A stretch of 64,000 nucleotides of DNA from CSP1-1 sp035620615 (lineage in GTDB: Archaea; Thermoproteota; Nitrososphaeria; Nitrososphaerales; Nitrosopumilaceae). The translations under genes and the position numbers were made by a program. The number at the start of each line of letters is the position of its first letter. Positions within the stretch are counted from its first letter, which is position 1. The stretch is taken from contig DASPGM010000001.1 in NCBI GenBank assembly GCA_035620615.1, forward strand, positions 48,220 to 112,219, read 5' to 3'. This document shows, in pieces, positions 17,541 through 24,782 of the stretch. The notes under the pieces are model-generated. The model saw nothing but the letters and a program-made list of their open reading frames with translations, searched no databases and was not told the origin of the DNA.

Positions 17541-18116
17541 ATGTTAGTCGAAATCCCTGATCCAGAGATAATTTTTGGGATTGTAACGGCGTTTTTTGTG
17601 GGATTGTTTGTTCTATATACAATTTATAAAATAAAACCAACGATAAAAAACAATCAAAGGTTTGATACGTCTTCCTATGACCGTTTAGAATTTTATGAGA
17701 GGCAGTTAATTGATATGAAAATACGATTAGATTCATTAGATATTCCTAAAGAAGGCCTTAACTCTAATGAAACCAAAGATCTAGGGCGGGTTATAGAAAA
17801 AATCCCAAATTATGAGGAATATTCAGAGCCTAAACCAAAACCCCATACACCAAAACCCCGTCAAACCCCCGTTTTAGATAATAATAACATGGTCGATTTT
17901 GTTTTAAGACTAATCACAGACAAATCAATGACATCACGTGATATACAAAACGCATCACAGAGATCTAGGGAACATACTTCAAGATTAATGAAAAAATTAT
18001 ACCAAGATGGTTATGTGAAAAGAGATACTAGTACAAAACCATATACCTATTCTATTTCCGATAAAGGGAAAGCAAAGATTGGAGTATTAGAATACTTACA
18101 AAACTCCACAACTTAA
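17541..18116 (+). CDS. Membrane-anchored winged-helix (MarR-like) regulator candidate
   Basis: 191 aa from the ATG at 17541, which directly follows an in-frame GTG. It has one N-terminal transmembrane helix (about residues 11-30, FGIVTAFFVGLFVLYTIY), a coiled-coil-like segment (about 45-65), a Pro/Lys-rich linker (PKPKPHTPKPRQTP), and a C-terminal winged helix (about 115-190) with SRDIQNASQRSREHTSRLM as the recognition region and KPYTYSISDKGKAKI as the wing. It could link membrane state to transcription or DNA position. I know no named family with certainty. A long inverted repeat lies just upstream. Confidence 0.7.
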   Translation: MLVEIPDPEIIFGIVTAFFVGLFVLYTIYKIKPTIKNNQRFDTSSYDRLEFYERQLIDMKIRLDSLDIPKEGLNSNETKDLGRVIEKIPNYEEYSEPKPKPHTPKPRQTPVLDNNNMVDFVLRLITDKSMTSRDIQNASQRSREHTSRLMKKLYQDGYVKRDTSTKPYTYSISDKGKAKIGVLEYLQNSTT

Positions 18117-18150
18117 TACAAATCATTATAAATTCATAATTTAATTATTT

Positions 18151-18186
18151 AATAAAATATATATATTATAATATATATATTTTATT
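18151..18186. repeat. 36-bp perfect palindrome directly before the AbrB-like gene
   Basis: The left half (18151-18168) is the exact reverse complement of the right half (18169-18186). It is made only of A and T and ends 1 bp before the ATG at 18188. It covers the place where a TATA box for a leaderless transcript would sit, so it is probably promoter and operator in one. Perfect 18-bp arms are longer than expected by chance, even in AT-rich DNA. Confidence 0.8.
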
Positions 18187-18187
18187 T

Positions 18188-18346
18188 ATGAATGAAGAGG
18201 GAGAGGAATTAGTAAAAATCACATCAGGAGGAACTGTTTCTATTCCTAAACAATTCCGAAAATTTCTAGAAATGCAAAAGGGAGATTATGTTAAGATGTT
18301 TTTGGAAGGGGATCATGTAGTAATTAAGAAGGTTATAATATCCTAA
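18188..18346 (+). CDS. AbrB/SpoVT-type swapped-hairpin DNA-binding protein
   Basis: 52 aa, ATG start, stop TAA at 18344-18346. The sequence VKITSGGTVSIPKQFRKFL followed by GDYVKMFLEGDHVVIKK is the classic AbrB/MazE beta-alpha-beta pattern. Such proteins dimerise and bind AT-rich or palindromic DNA, either as antitoxins or as transition-state-type regulators. No toxin gene is adjacent, so a stand-alone regulator is more likely. The perfect palindrome immediately upstream suggests autoregulation. The 3' end overlaps that of the convergent gene by 4 bp. Confidence 0.85.
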   Translation: MNEEGEELVKITSGGTVSIPKQFRKFLEMQKGDYVKMFLEGDHVVIKKVIIS

Positions 18347-18732
18347 TTTGGGCGTTTTTGAGATAATTTTATACTCTGGTATGTCCATTCTCGGCCGGTT
18401 CTTGCTCTTTCAACCCTACCTTTTTCAGTAAATCTTGATAGATAAGTCGAGATTATGCTAAGTTTAACGGGTTCGTTATATTCATCTTCATATTTTTCTA
18501 ACAAATCTGAAGATGTAAATTTCCCCATTGGGAAGAATTTATCAACTATATGCCAGATTTTTGCGCCTACTGAGTCTAATTGAGGTGAATTTGGAGAATC
18601 TTCAATATTCATCAAGTCTAGAAACTCGAAGGCTTTAAGCACTTTTTCTCTCGTAATATTGCCTGTTAAGTTTAGGTTATAATTGGCCCCCTCGGCATCC
18701 TCTATATCTATTCTAATTCGTTTACTGGCCAT
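18343..18732 (-). CDS. Putative winged-helix protein, unknown function
   Basis: 129 aa. The N-terminal part is a beta-rich segment (RIRIDIEDAEGANYNLNL). The C-terminal half looks like a winged helix: GKFTSSDLLEKYEDEY, then LSIISTYLSRFTEKGRVERAR as helix-turn-helix, then GREWTYQSI as the wing. It is transcribed away from the putative origin, and its promoter would lie inside the origin block. Its tail overlaps the AbrB-like gene by 4 bp. I do not recognise a named family. Confidence 0.65.
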   Translation of the reverse strand: MASKRIRIDIEDAEGANYNLNLTGNITREKVLKAFEFLDLMNIEDSPNSPQLDSVGAKIWHIVDKFFPMGKFTSSDLLEKYEDEYNEPVKLSIISTYLSRFTEKGRVERARTGREWTYQSIKLSQKRPN

Positions 18733-18782
18733 CTTTGTGTTACATTCGAGAATTTTATTAACAATTGAAGGGATCCGCTGAT

Positions 18783-18796
18783 TTTTGTTAACAAAA
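18783..18796. repeat. 14-bp perfect palindrome in the origin block
   Basis: TTTTGTTAACAAAA is self-complementary and is followed within 10 bp by a further TTGTTAA. The central GTTAAC recurs at 18937 and 19247. Confidence 0.7.
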
Positions 18797-18807
18797 TGGT
18801 TTGTTAA

Positions 18808-18823
18808 GGTTAGCTGCCTAACC
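18808..18823. repeat. Short inverted repeat in the origin block
   Basis: GGTTAG and CTAACC (18808-18813 and 18818-18823) flank four bases. GGTTA also ends both forward ORB-like elements, so this may be a degenerate binding site. Confidence 0.45.
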
Positions 18824-18887
18824 CATACCTAGTGTATAATAATTCATTAACAAATTTCTATAGATTGTGTTTGTTCTTAAAAAATAA

Positions 18888-18920
18888 TTCATGCCTGGAG
18901 TGGAAATAAAGGGGTTAGAA
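18888..18920 (+). repeat. ORB-like element 1
   Basis: It contains the core CTGGAGTGGAAATAAAGGGG (18895-18914), which closely follows the archaeal ORB pattern of a TCCAGTGGAAA-type dyad followed by a G run. It shares its flanks (TTCATGCCTGG on the left, GGGGTTA on the right) with element 2, 62 bp further on. Confidence 0.75.
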
Positions 18921-18949
18921 TTAAGTTATTAACACTGTTAACTCCTATC

Positions 18950-18980
18950 TTCATGCCTGGAAAGGAAATTTAGGGGTTAA
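18950..18980 (+). repeat. ORB-like element 2
   Basis: This is a direct repeat of element 1: TTCATGCCTGG, then AAAGGAAATTTA, then GGGGTTA. The core diverges by a few bases, but the flanks and the G run are kept in the same orientation. Confidence 0.7.
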
Positions 18981-19039
18981 ATTTATTTAATTTTTGTTTT
19001 CCTTAACAGGAACTTAACTTTTTGTTAATAATATTGAAT

Positions 19040-19065
19040 CCCACACACCATTATTTCCACTGTTC
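19040..19065 (-). repeat. ORB-like element 3 (inverted)
   Basis: Read on the minus strand it contains ACAGTGGAAATAATGG followed by TGTGTGGG. That matches the GTGGAAATAA core of element 1 in the opposite orientation. Opposed elements bounding an AT-rich stretch are typical of archaeal origins. Confidence 0.6.
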
Positions 19066-19168
19066 AATCATTCAATTTTTTTTTTGAGATTTTCTATATA
19101 CTATACTTATTCTTTCTTTTTTCTTATATTATCATAATTTAAAATTGAGAAGAAAAGAAGGTGTGTGA

Positions 19169-19203
19169 GCTACCGATCAGTAGCGATCTTACTAGTCAAC
19201 TAG
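19169..19203. promoter_or_regulatory. Two adjacent short hairpins in the presumed orc1 leader
   Basis: GCTAC/GTAGC flank six bases at 19169-19184, and CTAGT/ACTAG flank two bases at 19192-19203. They lie in a segment with six GATC sites between 19175 and 19270. If orc1 is transcribed from the TATA-like TTATATT near 19123, these would form in a leader of roughly 120 nt. Confidence 0.4.
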
Positions 19204-19276
19204 AACGATCCCAATTGTAAAAAATTACACAAGGATCCATTGAAGTGTTAACGGACGATCCAAATTGATCTCGAAT

Positions 19277-20491
19277 ATGAGTATAATGACTTTAGACCCA
19301 GTAGAAAGAATGTTAGATGCTGCAGAAAATGGCATCACCTTAATTAAAAATAGAAATATTTTACATTATACATACATTCCAAACACTATCTTACACCGTG
19401 ATTCTGAACAAGAACAAGTAACACAATCATTGATACCAATTCTAAAGCATTCTAGACCATCAAACCTACTTGTTTATGGAAAACCTGGAACAGGAAAAAC
19501 TCTAGTAGTAAAAAAAATTCTATCAAAAATTCAATTTAGAGTAGAAAAATCAAAATTCCCAATTAAATTAATCTATGCAAATTCCAAAGAAGAAACCACA
19601 CTTTATGGTTTATTGGTAAGTTTTGGAAGACAGCTTGGACTTAATGAAAAAGAACTCCCACCAACTGGCCTTGCAATAAGTGAAGTATTCAAAAGATTAT
19701 TGAAGATAATTGACACTAATCAACTAAACGCAGTTTTTGTAATTGATGAAATTGATTATTTAGCCCATTTAATTTCTAAAACTGGGAAGGATATTTTATA
19801 TCAATTAACAAGAGCAAATGAGCGTTTAACCCAAGGATCCCTTACTCTAGTTGGTATATCAAACGACCTTACATTCAAAGAAAGACTAGATCCAAGAGTT
19901 CTAAGCTCTTTAGGCGAAGAAGAAATTATTTTTACAAATTACTCTGTTGAGCAAATTCGAAAAATCCTTGAAGATAGAATTAACCACGCATTAGTTGAAA
20001 ATGCCATAGAGGAATCTGCACTTAATCTATGTGCTGCTATGGCAGGAAGAGAACATGGAGACGCAAGAAGAGCTATTGATCTATTACGTGTAGCAAGCGA
20101 AATTGCAGAAAGGGAACAAAAAACATCAATTACGGAAGAGCATATTCGGATTGCTGGTCAAAAAATTGAGGAAAATAAAGAAATAACAGCCCTACAATCT
20201 TATCCATTACACGAAAAAATTCTAATCATTGCAGTAATGAAAACCTCAGAATTATCAACTGGTGGAATTTATACTGCCTACAAAAATCTCTGCAAGGTAG
20301 TAAGGCAACAAGAGCTTACCCAAAGAAGAATTACACAAATGCTGAGCGAAATTGAATTATCTGGTCTAATAACAGGAAGAATAATTCATCAAGGAATACA
20401 TGGTAGAACTAAAAAATACAAACTTACAATCTCTCCAGAAATGATAAAAGAGACTTTTAAAAATGATTTAACATTTGAAGATATATTATAA
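19277..20491 (+). CDS. orc1: Origin recognition protein Orc1/Cdc6
   Basis: 404 aa from the ATG at 19277; a TTG at 19265 and an ATG at 19286 are alternatives. It is an AAA+ protein with Walker A GKPGTGKT (about 68-75), Walker B VFVIDEID, sensor segment LVGISND, and sensor 2 GDARRAIDLL. A C-terminal winged helix (about 305-395) ends in GRTKKYKL, the wing that contacts origin DNA. It binds ORB elements and loads the MCM helicase; three ORB-like elements sit directly upstream. It is convergent with the PolD small-subunit gene, with 5 bp between stops. Confidence 0.97.
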   Translation: MSIMTLDPVERMLDAAENGITLIKNRNILHYTYIPNTILHRDSEQEQVTQSLIPILKHSRPSNLLVYGKPGTGKTLVVKKILSKIQFRVEKSKFPIKLIYANSKEETTLYGLLVSFGRQLGLNEKELPPTGLAISEVFKRLLKIIDTNQLNAVFVIDEIDYLAHLISKTGKDILYQLTRANERLTQGSLTLVGISNDLTFKERLDPRVLSSLGEEEIIFTNYSVEQIRKILEDRINHALVENAIEESALNLCAAMAGREHGDARRAIDLLRVASEIAEREQKTSITEEHIRIAGQKIEENKEITALQSYPLHEKILIIAVMKTSELSTGGIYTAYKNLCKVVRQQELTQRRITQMLSEIELSGLITGRIIHQGIHGRTKKYKLTISPEMIKETFKNDLTFEDIL

Positions 20492-20496
20492 AAAAC

Positions 20497-21927
20497 CTAA
20501 TCTTTTATACTGAAATCTTTTGTATACACCTTAAAGGTTTTCAAATTTACAATTACTGCCATACCAGGGGTTGGGGTAATACCTACACCTGCCTGAAATG
20601 GAGTTTGTTGCTGCCATGCTCCAGAATTTAATATCAACACTCCTCTATACAAATCCAAATCAACAACATGAACATGCCCTGCATGAAAAATATCTGGTAC
20701 CTCGTCAATTATCATCATATCATCAAGTTCAGGGGCAATGGGTGTTTGGGAACCATATATCGGACTAAGATGCCTTGCTTGCAGTAAATGTCGCATCACC
20801 TGTGCAGGTTTATCATAACTTAAACCAGGTGTAGTTCTTACCACATCATCAATACTTTGACCATGAAACATCAATACCTTTACTCCGTTTAAAGACACCA
20901 TAGCTGGGTTTCCTAACATTGTAATGTTTTTTTGATTCCATAAATTGGAATTATAAATTTCTGGTATTGCTGGTTGGGGTAATGCACGTCTTCCAGGATC
21001 ATGGTTTCCAGGTGTAATGACGACCCTCATATGTTGTGGAATTTTACTTAATAATTCAGCAGTTTTTTTAAGTTGTTCATGAATATCAATAAAAATTAAT
21101 TCTTTATCTTGATTTGGATAAATTCCAACTCCATCTACCACATCCCCACAAATCAAAACATAACGGACTTTTCTTGCTATGGGATCTGGGCTAGAAAGCC
21201 ACGAAATTAATTCAATTAATTCTCTTTCCATAAAATACATACTTCCAATATGCAGATCAGAAAGAAAAACTGCATATGTATCAGTTTTAGAACGGTTAGG
21301 GGAGTGTTCTGGAATGTCAGGAATAATTATTTCTTTTACAATAAATCCACCATTTTTACCAAAACTAATCCTTTCCATCACAAACTGATCTGTAAGTAAA
21401 GACGCAGCTATTTTTTGTAGGTCTTTATCAAACGCTATTGTTTCGATAGACCCTGTAGGATCATCAATTATTAATTTAGTGATATTTCTTTCTACTCGAC
21501 GCTCGGAAAGAAGTCCACAGATATACAAATCCTCATTTGATTTTGTAGAAACTACCGAAGATATTGTTTTTAGCATTTTTGCTTCAGGACGATTTAAAAT
21601 AATTTTTTTTAATTTTAAAAATCTACTTGTAAAAAGAGATTCATATCCTTTTACTCCTTCTGCTGAGGTTATTTTTGAAGATGGATCATCTAATACCCGA
21701 TACTCATTTTCTAATTTTTCATCATCTTTAAGACCAAGAAATATTTCCAAATCATCTTGATTTATTGAAAATAATTTTTGTTTAGTTTTTTCTCTAACTA
21801 TTTCTTTAATAATTCGCTCCAACTCTTTAACATCTACACGTTCTAGTATTTTTAGTGCATCTGGATGAATTTGAAATCCTTTATTTAAGGCATAATTGAT
21901 TGCAAAAACTACATCCTTTTCCATCAT
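20497..21927 (-). CDS. polB: DNA polymerase D small subunit DP1 (Mre11-like nuclease)
   Basis: 476 aa starting with two ATG codons. The N-terminal helical domain is followed by an OB fold and a calcineurin-like phosphoesterase domain with all metal motifs: SDLHIGS, ICGDVVDG, TPGNHDPGRR, FHGQSIDD and HAGHVH. DP1 provides 3'-5' proofreading and binds DP2 (12830-16219). DP1 next to orc1 and the origin is a recurrent archaeal layout. No catalytic residue appears missing. Confidence 0.96.
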   Translation of the reverse strand: MMEKDVVFAINYALNKGFQIHPDALKILERVDVKELERIIKEIVREKTKQKLFSINQDDLEIFLGLKDDEKLENEYRVLDDPSSKITSAEGVKGYESLFTSRFLKLKKIILNRPEAKMLKTISSVVSTKSNEDLYICGLLSERRVERNITKLIIDDPTGSIETIAFDKDLQKIAASLLTDQFVMERISFGKNGGFIVKEIIIPDIPEHSPNRSKTDTYAVFLSDLHIGSMYFMERELIELISWLSSPDPIARKVRYVLICGDVVDGVGIYPNQDKELIFIDIHEQLKKTAELLSKIPQHMRVVITPGNHDPGRRALPQPAIPEIYNSNLWNQKNITMLGNPAMVSLNGVKVLMFHGQSIDDVVRTTPGLSYDKPAQVMRHLLQARHLSPIYGSQTPIAPELDDMMIIDEVPDIFHAGHVHVVDLDLYRGVLILNSGAWQQQTPFQAGVGITPTPGMAVIVNLKTFKVYTKDFSIKD

Positions 21928-22000
21928 AAAAAAATAATAAGAGTTTTAATTAAATCTGCTCGCTACAAACCCTCAAATACCCTACTTTAAGAAAACACAC

Positions 22001-22537
22001 ATGAAAAATCAGAAACGAATCATTACTTTCTTCATATTTGTTGGATTATTTTCTGCATCTTATTTTATTGGCTCCCTTACCGAAGTTTCCCATGAGGATG
22101 CATTAGCATTTCAAGAGGAATTTAATAATTTAATAGAAGATATTGATGGATTAGGAATATTTCTTCATAATTCTGTAGTCGCTCTCCCAATGTTTATTCC
22201 TGGATTTGGGATTGCCTGGGGATTTTTTTCATCATGGCAAACTGGCCAAGCATTTGCAGCTTTAGCGTTACTAAACCCTATAATTTCTGAAATTCATCCT
22301 CTAACAATTCTATATGCTTCTCCATTTGGAATTATGGAATTAACTGCTTATTCTATAGCAATGTCTCGTAGTCTTCTCACGGTTCTAAAAATTATTAAAA
22401 AAATCTCACTTAAACCTGATTTAAAAATAATTGGTATTGAAGTTGGAATAGTTGTAGGCCTTCTAATTGCAGGGGGCTTTTTAGAGGCATATATGATTGA
22501 TTATGCGGAAGAAGCAGGCCTTATTTTAGAAATCTAG
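22001..22537 (+). CDS. SpoIIM/DUF95-family integral membrane protein
   Basis: 178 aa with four to five hydrophobic segments (about residues 8-26, 52-76, 83-105, 108-126 and 145-165). The central block FLHNSVVALPMFIPGFGIAWG resembles the stage II sporulation protein M (DUF95) family, widespread in archaea outside any sporulation context. The function is unknown; structure suggests a membrane scaffold or transporter-like role. It is divergent from the PolD small-subunit gene. Confidence 0.75.
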   Translation: MKNQKRIITFFIFVGLFSASYFIGSLTEVSHEDALAFQEEFNNLIEDIDGLGIFLHNSVVALPMFIPGFGIAWGFFSSWQTGQAFAALALLNPIISEIHPLTILYASPFGIMELTAYSIAMSRSLLTVLKIIKKISLKPDLKIIGIEVGIVVGLLIAGGFLEAYMIDYAEEAGLILEI

Positions 22538-22618
22538 ACTATGGTTTAGATATAATATTTATTTAATCTAAAATAATTTAGTAGCAAATTATAAACCAAA
22601 TCAAACTATGAAGATAGT

Positions 22619-23530
22619 ATGAAATTATCATTAATAATTCCATTTTTTGTATTAAGTTTAATCTTTATTGGAGCTTCATTTAATGAATCAAATGCTGATT
22701 TAGTAGCAAATACAGCGTATCTTGTTGAGGGATCTGGTTTTGCAGTAACTGAAAAATCAATTAAAATTTCTGAAATTGATTTACTTATATCAATTGGAGA
22801 TAAAGTTGGAAGTAGTAATAAAATTGTAGTTGAAGACGGATTTCTAACAATTAATGAATTAGATTTTGATGCAACAAACATTTCTGGGAATTTGTTGAGA
22901 GATGGACGTTTTATTAGATTAATTGGTACTGCAGAAAATTCTATTGGAAATGAAGTTTCCATTAGCTTTTTGGGAAGATTAGTTGAAAACAGTATTGAAG
23001 GTTCTATCTATACATTTACAGGAAGATTAACCCAAGGAAGTGATTCAAATAAAATTATCTACACTACAAAAATTTCAACCTTAACAGGAACTACTATAAT
23101 CTCACCCACTTCCTCTCCTAACTTCAACCAAAATCAACAAAACGAGATCATCATCAATATTTTAAAAGGCTCATCTAATCCAAGCGATCCAAATTATATT
23201 CAAAGAACTGGTTCTAAAGGATATTATTCTGTTGACAGAGTATCAATTGTTCCCGGAAAAATACTTACTTTTGTTAACGATGACATAGTGCCCCATAGTA
23301 TTTCAAGTGGGACACGAGATACAAGTTCTCGTGGAGGTGTTAACGTACCGGATAATATAATCAAAAGTGGTAGTATAATGCCTGGGAAAAAATGGAGTGT
23401 TACAATGGAAAAAATTGGATTTTATAGTTTATTTGACGTAGACTATCCTTGGATGAATATTGATGTTGTAGTATTTCCTGATATAGAATCAGGAATCCTT
23501 AAAAAATCAACAGCTAAGCCAATTAATTGA
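22619..23530 (+). CDS. Secreted protein with cupredoxin-like domain lacking copper ligands
   Basis: 303 aa. A signal peptide (about 1-25, ending near NESNA) is followed by a beta-rich domain of unknown type, a Ser/Thr/Asn/Gln-rich linker (about 165-185) and a cupredoxin-like domain (about 195-290). The first copper histidine position is kept (VPHSISSG). The usual H-C-x2-H-P-x-M loop reads FDVDYPWM, so Cys is replaced by Asp and the second His by Tyr; a type 1 copper centre is unlikely. Thaumarchaeota use many real plastocyanins for electron transfer, so this is a non-redox or altered relative. Its tail overlaps cbiE by 8 bp. Confidence 0.7.
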   Translation: MKLSLIIPFFVLSLIFIGASFNESNADLVANTAYLVEGSGFAVTEKSIKISEIDLLISIGDKVGSSNKIVVEDGFLTINELDFDATNISGNLLRDGRFIRLIGTAENSIGNEVSISFLGRLVENSIEGSIYTFTGRLTQGSDSNKIIYTTKISTLTGTTIISPTSSPNFNQNQQNEIIINILKGSSNPSDPNYIQRTGSKGYYSVDRVSIVPGKILTFVNDDIVPHSISSGTRDTSSRGGVNVPDNIIKSGSIMPGKKWSVTMEKIGFYSLFDVDYPWMNIDVVVFPDIESGILKKSTAKPIN

Positions 23531-24224
23531 AATTAACATACGAATTTAATTTAAATTGATCAAAAACCATTACAGTTAAATCAGAAAACTCTTTTCCTTC
23601 CAATTCATTTACCATACCAACAAAAGTAGTCTCTTTATCTGTAGTTAAATTCTCAAAAACATGAACTTTTAATTTCTTCGTATCAAAACCATTTTGCTTC
23701 AAGTATTGAGAAATTTCTGATGGCATGAAGTGTTTAGTGGGCTCTTTTGGCCATGGTCTTGGTACTAATACTACATTGAATCCATCTAATAATGCCTTTT
23801 GTAATTCAATTTTTTCTCGCTCAATTGAGGTGGAAATATGCATAGTAATTACTTTTGATTTATCTAAAGGAACTTTTGCTTTCGAAGCTGCTACCTGAAT
23901 AGCACTTATTCCTGGAACAATTTGAATATCTCCAAAAATTTCTATTAATCTATCAACAACCTCTGACTCTGAAAAATTTACATCACCAGTAAAAGGTATA
24001 ACTAATATTTTTTTATCTAAATTTTTTTGTATTTTTTGATAAATCTCTTCTTGGGTCTTCATTGTTATTTCATAAACTTCTTTTCCTGATAGTAACTTTT
24101 CAATAGTTTTTAGAGTATACTTGTATCCAATAACAATGTCAGATCCTCTTATGATATCTTCAACTATTTTTGTGATTAAGTCAGGTGATCCAGGACCAAC
24201 TCCTACAGCATAAATATTATTCAA
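23523..24224 (-). CDS. cbiE: Cobalt-precorrin-7 C5-methyltransferase (CbiE)
   Basis: 233 aa. It has the tetrapyrrole methylase fold: VGVGPGSPDLIT (7-18) for SAM binding, IPFTGDVNFSES, IVPGISAIQ and the VLVPRPWPKE region typical of CbiE. In cobalamin synthesis CbiE methylates C5 of cobalt-precorrin-7, working with CbiT. CbiT is not adjacent. CobJ/CbiH and BluB are also in the window but far apart, so the pathway genes are scattered. It begins 2 bp after the next gene upstream ends and is probably co-transcribed with it. Confidence 0.9.
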   Translation of the reverse strand: MNNIYAVGVGPGSPDLITKIVEDIIRGSDIVIGYKYTLKTIEKLLSGKEVYEITMKTQEEIYQKIQKNLDKKILVIPFTGDVNFSESEVVDRLIEIFGDIQIVPGISAIQVAASKAKVPLDKSKVITMHISTSIEREKIELQKALLDGFNVVLVPRPWPKEPTKHFMPSEISQYLKQNGFDTKKLKVHVFENLTTDKETTFVGMVNELEGKEFSDLTVMVFDQFKLNSYVNFN

Positions 24225-24226
24225 TT

Positions 24227-24724
24227 TTAATTCGTAATTTTTTGTCTATCTTTAATGTATTGAATAAAAGCCGACCAATCAACCTTCATGTATTTAGTTG
24301 GTGATTTAATAGGATATTTTACCCAATCTTGAACAACTGAAAATTGATATTTTTCTTTTTTATTTTCTTTATTAATTTCTAAATTCAAAATACTTCCCCA
24401 AGTTTTATCTTCATGACTAATATCCAATATATCATCAAATTTTATTTCCAGATTTTTTTTATTTTCTAAATCAATTCTTAATTGTTCTTCATTATATCCA
24501 TCCTGACGTATCATCACATCATTTGATTTTAAAAAAGTAAGAACCTGTCTCTGTGTTACAGCATTCCACCATCTCATCTTGGCCTCAGTTTTGTTAATAA
24601 ATATCAAATGTTTGTCCGTTAAAATTAACATCCCTTCCGTTCCGTGTAATGATAATAATTTTTTACCTTCTTTCCAAACTGATAGAATATGAGCTTGGAT
24701 TTGCTCATCTAAATCCATATCCAA
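24227..24724 (-). CDS. Protein of unknown function, possibly PH-like
   Basis: 165 aa, soluble. The order HGTEGMLILTDKHLIFINKTEAKMRWW resembles the strand pattern of GRAM/PH-like domains (cells annotated as short PH domain proteins often have ILTDKHLIF), followed by an IKFDDILDISHED strand-loop and the conserved-looking WGSILNLEI. A lipid or protein docking role is possible but not shown. It lies 2 bp upstream of cbiE on the same strand. I cannot name the family with certainty. Confidence 0.55.
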   Translation of the reverse strand: MDMDLDEQIQAHILSVWKEGKKLLSLHGTEGMLILTDKHLIFINKTEAKMRWWNAVTQRQVLTFLKSNDVMIRQDGYNEEQLRIDLENKKNLEIKFDDILDISHEDKTWGSILNLEINKENKKEKYQFSVVQDWVKYPIKSPTKYMKVDWSAFIQYIKDRQKITN

Positions 24725-24782
24725 ACTTCATAATGTAGAATGATAAAAACTAATGTCTGTCATAGCTTTTATTAAAGCTAAA

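Larger units (their letters stand above)
18733..19276. other. Putative chromosomal replication origin (oriC)
   Basis: This 544-bp stretch has no credible gene and lies directly upstream of orc1/cdc6. It holds two direct ORB-like repeats (18888-18920 and 18950-18980), a third in opposite orientation (19040-19065), a 14-bp palindrome (18783-18796), several GTTAAC sites (18787, 18937, 19247), an AT- and pyrimidine-rich stretch at about 19066-19150 that could unwind, and a GATC-dense segment (19169-19270). ORB elements are the Orc1/Cdc6 binding sites of archaeal origins; the core GGAGTGGAAATAAAGGGG closely resembles the published archaeal ORB/mini-ORB consensus. The adjacent PolD small-subunit gene strengthens the case. 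Activity is inferred. Confidence 0.82.

Noticed and set aside
18153..18186. AT palindrome read as a transcription terminator
   Set aside because: No gene ends close enough in a way that needs it, it has no GC stem, and it abuts a start codon, so an operator or promoter role fits better.
18888..18980. Repeats in the origin block as a CRISPR or transposon remnant
   Set aside because: Only two direct copies with imperfect cores and no regular spacer set, no cas or transposase gene, and a clear match to ORB-type elements.
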